64,000 bases of DNA from Achromobacter pestifer (GTDB taxonomy: Bacteria; Pseudomonadota; Gammaproteobacteria; Burkholderiales; Burkholderiaceae_B), in contig NZ_CP053985.1 in assembly GCF_013267355.1 (NCBI RefSeq), positions 3,534,001-3,598,000 on the forward strand, read 5' to 3'. Shown piece after piece: positions 51,301 through 57,084 of this stretch. Under the pieces are notes generated by a model. The model saw only the letters and a list, made by a program, of their open reading frames with translations. It was not told the DNA's origin and did not search any database. Each line of letters opens with the position of its first letter. Position 1 is the first letter of the stretch. The position numbers were made by a program, and so were the translations under genes.

Positions 51301-51649
51301 CCAGGTGTTCGATTCGTCGGAGTGGTCCGAGGTCTTGGGCGAAGGAAAGACGCCCGCCAGCGGCGAGCTCGGCCTGTCGGAAGCGCAGCAATACGCCGTC
51401 CACAGCGAAGTGATGGCGAATCCCGGCCGCGTATGGCTGATCAGCGGCCTGACCGCGCAAGCCATGACGCCGGCGCGCTGGACGACGACCTCGGAACAGG
51501 CGACCTCGGAGCGGATTCTCGATGCCCTGAATTTTGCGCGCAAGGGTTCGGAACTGGATACGGCGCATGCCGACTGGCTGTCCGAGCACGCCCTGGCCGA
51601 CGGGTCGGCGCAGGGCATGGAGACGCTCAAACCCAAGACGAAGGCATAA
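48353..51649 (+). CDS. vgrG: T6SS spike protein VgrG with C-terminal extension
   Basis: A 1098-residue VgrG. The gp27-like part spans about residues 1-400, the gp5/OB part about 465-535 (RIGQEVLVRFLDDDVDQPIV), the DUF2345 region about 780-920, and about 180 residues follow with no toxin motif seen. The extension may recruit the phospholipase encoded 37 bases downstream. ATG 48353 has AGAGAAGG upstream; the earlier in-frame reading overlaps the previous gene and is not VgrG-like. It is the spike of T6SS and carries the Tle5-like effector by inference. Confidence 0.92.
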   Translation: MDPTATPGLFSSDARLYSLEGEGALASLQVEGWIAREALSGISQTRVVALSDNAGLDLRDMIGRPVTLWTTRADGSRAGRSGLVREAELLSGNAGLARYRLTFAPWLWLATQQRNSRVFEARSVLDIVGHVLGGYEGYVHRVATDAAEAQAGLAPRPYTTQYRETDHAFISRLLAEAGLGWTVVEDPEVPARHVVLIFADSRGLAEDAESAGEGVRFHRAGATESRDTVQAMARQWRRGPDRVTVLGWHGGGKRAVAAEALARPVDGGEDAGLEWYEVAGHGSFADEAEARRQATLAMEAVQAAAETFVGLGSVRTFRSGTRFTLQNMSPLGPASEEGFEPAFALDRVEHVGINNLPPETRASLAQRLGGLDAYLALDAEAPESPGTERTGADPSRPDAAVLAKAREVGYANRFQAVRCDRPWRRPLPQTRGARLSGAPSVHGVHTAIVTDADGAVQAREQDEILRNKRGDVRIRFHWQADDAEGLAKSRWARVAQRQSGAGMGMSFVPRIGQEVLVRFLDDDVDQPIVVGALYNGRGEGGTPATPGGRDGGQADTQVYAAARDTAPSAQANLAGSNAPAWHGAAGGDENHRNAAALSGFKSKEFGGSGYNQIVFDDSDGQLRLQIKSSQEASELNLGHLIHQAGNYRGGLRGLGAELRTDAYGAVRGGAGVLLSTYAGTAGPAGEAAGLQALASQADQMVRSLDGVVGAHQGLRLASALGSRGPEASVLDDGKAPLAAMHRAVSGTVAGESLDGARGDASAKHTQAAEGKVPHLTDPVVFMAARAGLAQVSGEHMQYTAGETVHWSAGKDQNLAVMGALRVHTGQGLGIVAGLQQGGADSGLDLISATGDVHVQAQHDILRVQAQKDITIGSAQTSVECAAPKRIRIATAAGASIVLEGGNITVTAPGRIDVKTGNKQFAGPDQMSYALPVFVQSAPAPMKLALRLQDMPGAHGIAPEGETWRIVKVPAELNVVQQGGRINPQVFDSSEWSEVLGEGKTPASGELGLSEAQQYAVHSEVMANPGRVWLISGLTAQAMTPARWTTTSEQATSERILDALNFARKGSELDTAHADWLSEHALADGSAQGMETLKPKTKA

Positions 51650-51686
51650 GGCAGCCGTCCGCCAGCTTGCGTTCAAGAAAAAGGCC

Positions 51687-54071
51687 ATGGATAAACTCGA
51701 CATAGACCAGTACACCGCGCAGATCGTCCCGGACACGATGACGACGGTATCGGGCCAGTACTTCGACCTGAACCAGCCCTTCGCCATGCCGCGGTATGGC
51801 AACCGCTGCGAGTCCTACATCACCGGCCGGGACTACATGGCGGCCGTGGCGGCCGCGATCCGCGGGGCGCAAAGTTTCATCATGATCGCGGACTGGCAGA
51901 TGGACTACGACGTGGAGCTGGACCGGCGCGGCGAAGATGGCCATCCGGGGCGTTTGTCGTCGCTGCTGGCGGCCGCGATACAGCGCGGGGTGCACGTTCG
52001 TATCCTGCTTTACGATTCGATCAGTATGGCTGTAGATACGCACGATGACACGACACAGGACATGCTGCATGGCTTGCCCAAGGGCAAGGGTTCTATCCGT
52101 GTCATGCTGCAGTACGCCAATACGGGGCGGGTCCCTGCAACAAACACTTTTTTTTCCCATCACCAGAAGTTCGTGCTGGTGGACGGAAAAGCAGCATTCC
52201 TGGGCGGAATCGATCTGGCCTACGGCCGTTGGGAAACGCCGTCCTTCGATGTCGTCATCGACCCGAAGATACACGTGCTGAACGACGCGTACAACGCGCA
52301 GCTTGTGGCGGCCAGGAAGGCGACCCAGGCAGAACTGGACCTCACCCGGGCCTCAGGGGGACTGCCGGGATTTGAGCCTCCGTTGGGTGGAACTCTGCTC
52401 GATCCCTTGCGGCAGCCGCGGGAACCATGGGAAGACGTGGCCATGAAAGTCGAGGGACCCGCGGCCTTCGACGTTTTCCTGAACTTCGTGTTGCGTTGGA
52501 ACAGCTTCGCGCGCGTGGGTACCAATGTGTTCGATCCAGGCATGGATGCGAGTTGGTTCGACCAAGCGAAAGGGTCTCAGCATTTGCTTGATCCGCAGAC
52601 GCGCGGCAGCGGCAATGCCACGGTGCAGATATGCCGTTCGGCCTCGTCGCAACAGTTGCAGGATGAACTGAAACTCTGGGGCGACAATTACAAGTACGTC
52701 AACGACGACTGGAAGACTCCCAACCCGAAGCGCCGGAAGATAGTTCAGGCTGCCCGGGCGAAGTGGGCGGCCAACCATCAGACCAGCATCCGGGACGCGA
52801 TGGTCAACTGCATCCGGTCGGCGCAGGCCTACATCTACATCGAGAATCAGTTCTTCATTTCCGATTGCGGGGTGGATCAGCTCGGCAAGAAAACTTCGCC
52901 GGGGACGAATCCCATCATTCCGGAACTGGCCAATGCGATAGGGGCAGCCATTTATGCTGACCGGCCCTTCCATGTGTGGCTGGTACTGCCGGAGCATCCG
53001 GAAGGCCTGTTGGAAGAGCCGGCGACCATCTCCCAGACGTGGTGGGCACTACAGGGCGTCAAGCGCGCGCGCAACAGCCTGGTGCATCGAATCAACGCCA
53101 CACTGTACGCCAAGCACAGCAAGACCAGGAAGGTGGCTCAGCCAGCCCAGACGAACGCGGACATCGCTGTCGCGCTTGCCAATTGGGGTATGGCGGACGA
53201 ATGGCGCAAGTACCTGACGGTGTTGAATCTGCGGAATTACGGTTCGACACGTCTGGGTGTTGTTACGGAGATGGTCTACGTACACAGCAAGCTGACCATC
53301 GTCGACGATGCGGTCGCCATCATCGGCAGCGCAAACATCAACGATCGCAGCCTGAACGGGAACGGCGATACCGAGCTGGCTGCCGTGGTAGTGGACGACG
53401 ATGGGGCTGCGATGACCGATGTTGGCGCTGGCGTGAGAGTCGTGACGCGGAAATTCGCCCGAGACCTGCGCATGAAGCTCTGGCGCAAACACTTTGGCAT
53501 GATGGTCGAGAGCGGCTCGACGGGCGTCCAGAAAGCTGCCGGCGTACCGCAAGGAATCAGCCTGGAGAGACCTTTGGATCCCTCCAGCATCCAGGCTTTG
53601 CAGAAGCTCGCGCACGATAACCGCGAGGCCTACAGCACTGTTTTCCGGCATACGCCTCGCAACAGTTTTCGCAAGCTCCTGGATGGACGGAAAGCCTTTC
53701 CACCGATCTATACACAGGTTAAGAAGTACGAGGTGAATGGCGTTCCAATCGGCAATGTCGGGCCGGACGGCAAGCTGCGTGATGGCTACATTCTGGTCGA
53801 CGGTCCGCCCTCGGGGGAATACGATTTCACCAAGTTGCCTGATTTACAGCCGACATACATGGCGAATTCAGAGCATAAGATCGAGCAGGCAATTGCCTAT
53901 TTGCGTTCCAAAGTTAAGGGATTTTTCGTTGAAATGCCCTTGGCGTGGGGGGCTGGCGAAGGAGATACGCCGAAGCCGCCGGGACGCGTCCTGGATAGCG
54001 TCATTGCGGAGCAGACGAATAAGCCGAAGGAAGATATTTTTGAAAGCAAGAAAGAAGAACAGGCAGCATGA
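51687..54071 (+). CDS. Tle5-like phospholipase D effector
   Basis: A 794-residue phospholipase D superfamily protein with two intact HKD motifs: HHQKFVLVDGK (His159-Lys161-Asp166) and VHSKLTIVDD (His533-Lys535-Asp540), followed by GGIDLAYG and IGSANINDRS. Such two-HKD proteins encoded after vgrG are Tle5 T6SS effectors that hydrolyse phosphatidylethanolamine-type lipids in target cells. There is no signal peptide, as expected for T6SS cargo. GC falls clearly in this gene (26 of 60 bases at 53881-53940), unlike its neighbours. The genes that follow encode membrane proteins that may protect the producer. Confidence 0.88.
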   Translation: MDKLDIDQYTAQIVPDTMTTVSGQYFDLNQPFAMPRYGNRCESYITGRDYMAAVAAAIRGAQSFIMIADWQMDYDVELDRRGEDGHPGRLSSLLAAAIQRGVHVRILLYDSISMAVDTHDDTTQDMLHGLPKGKGSIRVMLQYANTGRVPATNTFFSHHQKFVLVDGKAAFLGGIDLAYGRWETPSFDVVIDPKIHVLNDAYNAQLVAARKATQAELDLTRASGGLPGFEPPLGGTLLDPLRQPREPWEDVAMKVEGPAAFDVFLNFVLRWNSFARVGTNVFDPGMDASWFDQAKGSQHLLDPQTRGSGNATVQICRSASSQQLQDELKLWGDNYKYVNDDWKTPNPKRRKIVQAARAKWAANHQTSIRDAMVNCIRSAQAYIYIENQFFISDCGVDQLGKKTSPGTNPIIPELANAIGAAIYADRPFHVWLVLPEHPEGLLEEPATISQTWWALQGVKRARNSLVHRINATLYAKHSKTRKVAQPAQTNADIAVALANWGMADEWRKYLTVLNLRNYGSTRLGVVTEMVYVHSKLTIVDDAVAIIGSANINDRSLNGNGDTELAAVVVDDDGAAMTDVGAGVRVVTRKFARDLRMKLWRKHFGMMVESGSTGVQKAAGVPQGISLERPLDPSSIQALQKLAHDNREAYSTVFRHTPRNSFRKLLDGRKAFPPIYTQVKKYEVNGVPIGNVGPDGKLRDGYILVDGPPSGEYDFTKLPDLQPTYMANSEHKIEQAIAYLRSKVKGFFVEMPLAWGAGEGDTPKPPGRVLDSVIAEQTNKPKEDIFESKKEEQAA

Positions 54072-54132
54072 TGAGGTTCTTGCTCGCAGTGCGGCAATTG
54101 GTGCCGCCAGTTGACGCCCTAGGAGACAAGTC

Positions 54133-54486
54133 GTGCGTGAATTCTTGATCTGGGCTGCCGATATGGCGTTTCAGACCGCGTACGCTCTGGTGTACGTGCT
54201 CCCACTAGTCTGCGTCGTGGGGATTGCGGTTCATGTCTGGCCGCGTCGCTTCGGTGTGTTGGGATCGTCGGCCTCGCGTACGGGTCTCGCGATAGTCATG
54301 GCGGCCGTATGGCTGTTGGCAATCGTGGGATTTTTTCTGCTCTTCTATGTTTCGCGGAGCTATTCCCGGGAGCATGGTTTTGTCCTGGTCGCTTTTCTTG
54401 CCTATCTGGCGCCGTCGCTGATTTTGTCTCTGATCGGATTGATCGTCCGATACAAGATTCGCGCCAGGGGCGGAGAAGATGATTGA
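54133..54486 (+). CDS. Three-helix membrane protein A1 (candidate Tle5 immunity)
   Basis: A 117-residue protein with three membrane helices (about 12-36, 51-74, 82-105) and a cytoplasmic basic/acidic tail. The start is GTG 54133 with AGGAG at 54121-54125. It is 61 bases after the phospholipase D gene and is paralogous to the protein at 54986 (same length, YLAPSLILS against YMSPSLLTA). The 3' end overlaps the next gene by 8 bases. An immunity function is inferred from place and duplication. Confidence 0.7.
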   Translation: MREFLIWAADMAFQTAYALVYVLPLVCVVGIAVHVWPRRFGVLGSSASRTGLAIVMAAVWLLAIVGFFLLFYVSRSYSREHGFVLVAFLAYLAPSLILSLIGLIVRYKIRARGGEDD

Positions 54487-54835
54487 CGTTCCGCTTACGC
54501 TGCTAAAGGCGGGAGAGACCTTCGCCACGGAATCGATTTCGTTGCTGCCCATGGTATGGGTCATCGGCTTGCTATTGTGTATCGAGTCCGACTTGCCATT
54601 GTTGCGGTCGACGACCTGGCGTCTTTTGCGGAATGTGATCGTGGCGCTGATGGCGCTGTTTCTGGTGTACGTAGTTGTCTACGGAATATACGGTTCGGCA
54701 GTGGCTGTTTACTTCGACGATCACGGGTTCACGAACCTTACTCTACGCACCTTGTCCACGATGTGGGTGTCGATCGCGCTGGCATTGGCGGGAGTCGTGC
54801 TGTGGGTCCATCGCCGATCCAGGCAGAACTCATGA
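54479..54835 (+). CDS. Three-helix membrane protein A2 (candidate Tle5 immunity partner)
   Basis: A 118-residue membrane protein with helices near 20-35, 49-72 and 92-109. Its ATG lies inside the 3' end of A1 (8-base overlap), so the two are made together. It is paralogous to the gene at 55332: shared LLPMVW/IVPLWW, CIESDLPLL/CLESNLPGL and R(N/D)V(I/T)(V/I)ALMA(L/V)FL. The pair A1-A2 is repeated as B1-B2. Function inferred as for A1. Confidence 0.7.
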   Translation: MIDVPLTLLKAGETFATESISLLPMVWVIGLLLCIESDLPLLRSTTWRLLRNVIVALMALFLVYVVVYGIYGSAVAVYFDDHGFTNLTLRTLSTMWVSIALALAGVVLWVHRRSRQNS

Positions 54836-54866
54836 CGATTCTTCGTGGGCGTATGCCGTGCTCCAG

Positions 54867-54941
54867 TCCCCGCTGCCGCTCGGATTGCCCTATCATCTGG
54901 GGCCATCGCTGATCCTGTCGCTGTTCGGCCTGGTGCTCGCC
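54867..54941 (+). pseudogene. Remnant of an A1/B1-type gene
   Basis: The 150-base gap between the A and B pairs contains a 25-codon frame reading SPLPLGLPYHLGPSLILSLF and ending GLVLA. It matches the third helix of A1 (LAYLAPSLILSLIGLIV) and B1 (FPLLGLMPYMSPSLLTALI). There is no start codon or remaining gene body, so it is the decayed end of another copy. The A2-like part of that copy is not visible. Confidence 0.7.
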
Positions 54942-54985
54942 ACAGATTGCGCTGAGAACGTCGGTTCTAGCCCTGGGAGAAGAAC

Positions 54986-55339
54986 TTGCATGCAGTCCTT
55001 GCTGCGATTGCCGAGTCTGGCATGTTGATGGCCCAGTCGACCGCCTACCTGGTGCCGGCGACGGGCATCCTGGCGCTGATCATCTGCCGGTGGCCGCAGC
55101 ATTTTGGCCGACTGGGGACGCGTTCCTTCAGACGCGGAATATCGGCTGGAATGCTGGCGGTCTGGGTTTTCGCGCTGGTCCTGCTGGGCATGTTCTATTG
55201 GCTGGCGACCAACCATGACAGCGGCTACGAGTTTCCGCTGCTTGGGCTGATGCCGTACATGAGCCCGTCTCTTCTTACCGCCCTGATCGTCCTGCTGGTC
55301 CATCGGAGAATGGCGAAGCGGGAGCGCGGCCATGAATGA
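54986..55339 (+). CDS. Three-helix membrane protein B1, paralogue of A1 (TTG start)
   Basis: A 117-residue paralogue of A1 with the same three-helix plan. The start chosen is TTG 54986: GGGAGA precedes it, and from there the protein aligns with A1 with no gap (Pro24 coincides in both, and both are 117 residues). The first in-frame ATG (55022) would remove 12 residues and lacks a binding site. It overlaps B2 by 8 bases, exactly as A1 overlaps A2. Confidence 0.7.
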   Translation: MHAVLAAIAESGMLMAQSTAYLVPATGILALIICRWPQHFGRLGTRSFRRGISAGMLAVWVFALVLLGMFYWLATNHDSGYEFPLLGLMPYMSPSLLTALIVLLVHRRMAKRERGHE

Positions 55340-55700
55340 GGTGTATCCCGCCAATGTCCTGCAGTCCGGCGAATTGCTGGCCTGGGGGGTATTCCAGATA
55401 GTTCCGCTCTGGTGGGGCGCTGGAATCCTGCCGTGCCTGGAGTCCAATCTTCCGGGGCTTTCGCCCGGGGCCTGGCGCGCGGTGCGCGACGTCACGATCG
55501 CGCTGATGGCGGTGTTTCTGCTGGCCTGCATTGCGTACGCCATCTTCGGCTATGGCGTCGCCGCCCAGTTCGATAAGCCGGCCTATTTCGACAAGGCGCT
55601 GGAAGCCTTGCGCTTGCTGTCGCTGTCGATGGGAATGGCGGTGTTCGGGCTGGCGTTGCGCGCGCGTGTCGGGCGCGGCGCCGTTTCCCACAGCCGCTAA
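55332..55700 (+). CDS. Three-helix membrane protein B2, paralogue of A2
   Basis: A 122-residue membrane protein paralogous to A2 (same helix spacing; CLESNLPGLSPGAWRAVRDV against CIESDLPLLRSTTWRLLRNV). It overlaps B1 by 8 bases. Its GC is much higher than that of the A pair (45 of 60 bases at 55621-55680), so the copies differ in composition despite their shared origin. Confidence 0.72.
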   Translation: MNEVYPANVLQSGELLAWGVFQIVPLWWGAGILPCLESNLPGLSPGAWRAVRDVTIALMAVFLLACIAYAIFGYGVAAQFDKPAYFDKALEALRLLSLSMGMAVFGLALRARVGRGAVSHSR

Positions 55701-55709
55701 AATCCCGCC

Positions 55710-56072
55710 ATGCTTCCGCCTCAAGTACTCGTCGCCCTTTTCGTCCTGCTGCTGGCCGTCGTCATCCCGCTGTTCGCGGTGACGATCCAGCTAAGCCGTT
55801 TCATCCATTGGTCCTTCTGGGCCGACAAGACCACGCGCGGCGATCGGCCGCATTTCACGGGGCCGGTGCTGGCTCTGATCTTCAGTACCCTGGCCGCCAG
55901 CGATTTCGTGGGCTATGAGCCCTTTCTGACGATCTCGGCGCTGAATCCGGTGCCGATCGAGGCCAGGGCCTATTTCACCGTTGCGATGCTGGCGCTGGCC
56001 GTCTGGTGCTGGGCCTATGGGCGGTCGATCCGGGACCGCGTGCTGCGCATGATCGGGGCCCGCGCGTCTTAG
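55710..56072 (+). CDS. Three-helix membrane protein C1
   Basis: A 120-residue membrane protein of a second family, with helices near 6-26, 49-68 and 88-103. It is paralogous to the next gene: TTRGDRPHFTGPVLALIFST against ETRGARPRFTGLVLAMFFSS, and EPFLTISALNPVP against EPFLTLSHLNPVP. It starts 9 bases after B2. No family recognised; possible immunity or accessory protein. Confidence 0.68.
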   Translation: MLPPQVLVALFVLLLAVVIPLFAVTIQLSRFIHWSFWADKTTRGDRPHFTGPVLALIFSTLAASDFVGYEPFLTISALNPVPIEARAYFTVAMLALAVWCWAYGRSIRDRVLRMIGARAS

Positions 56073-56092
56073 CGGCCGGCCAGGGTGGACGC

Positions 56093-56434
56093 ATGATGTC
56101 GATCTACGGTCTTCTTGCGTTGGGCGCCCTGGCATTGGCCATCTGCGTGCCGTTCGCCGCGACGGCGATACAGCTGATCCGCCTGCTGTGGTTCATCACG
56201 GGCGACAAAGAGACGCGCGGCGCGCGTCCGCGCTTTACTGGGCTGGTGCTGGCGATGTTTTTCAGTTCGCTTGCGGCTACCGAACTGCTGTCCGTGGAGC
56301 CCTTCCTGACCCTGTCCCACCTGAATCCGGTGCCGCAGCAGCACCGGGTGGAATTCATGATCGCGATGCTGACGCTGGCCCTTGCGGGCTGGATATGGGG
56401 CGGCGCGATCTGGAACCGCCGGCCAGGCGGCTGA
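56093..56434 (+). CDS. Three-helix membrane protein C2, paralogue of C1
   Basis: A 113-residue membrane protein paralogous to C1 (see the RP.FTG and EPFLT..LNPVP blocks). ATG 56093 follows AGGGTGGA; a second ATG lies one codon later. It is the last gene of the plus-strand cassette and is convergent with the secreted-protein gene at 56458. Function unknown; candidate immunity. Confidence 0.68.
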   Translation: MMSIYGLLALGALALAICVPFAATAIQLIRLLWFITGDKETRGARPRFTGLVLAMFFSSLAATELLSVEPFLTLSHLNPVPQQHRVEFMIAMLTLALAGWIWGGAIWNRRPGG

Positions 56435-56457
56435 GGCGGCCGCTGGAAACGGGGCGC

Positions 56458-57084
56458 CTACTGCGCCGCCTGCACTTCGATCTTCACTGTGTTCGAGCGC
56501 ACGCCGTTCGATTCGATATACACCTCGTAGACCGCCGGGTCTTTGGGCAGCCGCACCTGCGCTGCCAGATCGGTGCTGAACTGCGTGCCCACGCTGATGC
56601 CGGGGCTGATGGGGATGCCCTTGGGCGGACGCGAGCTGGGGATCTCGTCCACTTCCACGCCGGGGCGCTTGCGCGGCTTGTACTCGTAGGCCACGCCTTC
56701 ATAGACCGCCTTGGTCTGCGTGTTGACGGCGACGAAGCGCGGCAGCTTCTGGTTCTGCGATACGGGGATGATGCCTTGCGCGCAGACGGGAATGACCAGC
56801 GCGCCGGAAGCCTGCGGACGCACGCGCGCGGGCGCGGCGATGTTGAGCTGGTCGTCGCTGCCATGGTTGGGCGGGATGCAGGCGTGGTCGCGCACCGTGC
56901 CGATGGGCGCGGTGGCGAACGAGGGCGGATCGATCCAGTCGGTGTTCATCGTGGTCTTCTGGGTATGAGGGGTGGGGCGCGCGGCCGTGGCGGCGCCGGG
57001 CGCGGCCATGGCCAGCGCGGCCGCGAGCAGCAGGGCCAGCGCCGGCGCCAGGCGGCGCCGCGCGTCAGAACGAGGGCCAGCCAT
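56458..57084 (-). CDS. Secreted protein after the VgrG-peptidase gene (candidate immunity protein)
   Basis: A 208-residue protein with a clear signal peptide (RRRLAPALALLLAAALAM, cleavage near ATAA) and a mature part without membrane helices or recognised motifs. The start lies inside the end of the 1733-residue vgrG (20-base overlap), indicating coupled expression. Periplasmic proteins encoded directly after metallopeptidase VgrGs (VgrG2b type) act as immunity proteins, so this is the likely role; it rests on context only. Confidence 0.7.
   Translation of the reverse strand: MAGPRSDARRRLAPALALLLAAALAMAAPGAATAARPTPHTQKTTMNTDWIDPPSFATAPIGTVRDHACIPPNHGSDDQLNIAAPARVRPQASGALVIPVCAQGIIPVSQNQKLPRFVAVNTQTKAVYEGVAYEYKPRKRPGVEVDEIPSSRPPKGIPISPGISVGTQFSTDLAAQVRLPKDPAVYEVYIESNGVRSNTVKIEVQAAQ

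Noticed and set aside
48272..51802. 1176-codon open frame on the minus strand
   Set aside because: Antisense to the first vgrG; no recognisable protein features.
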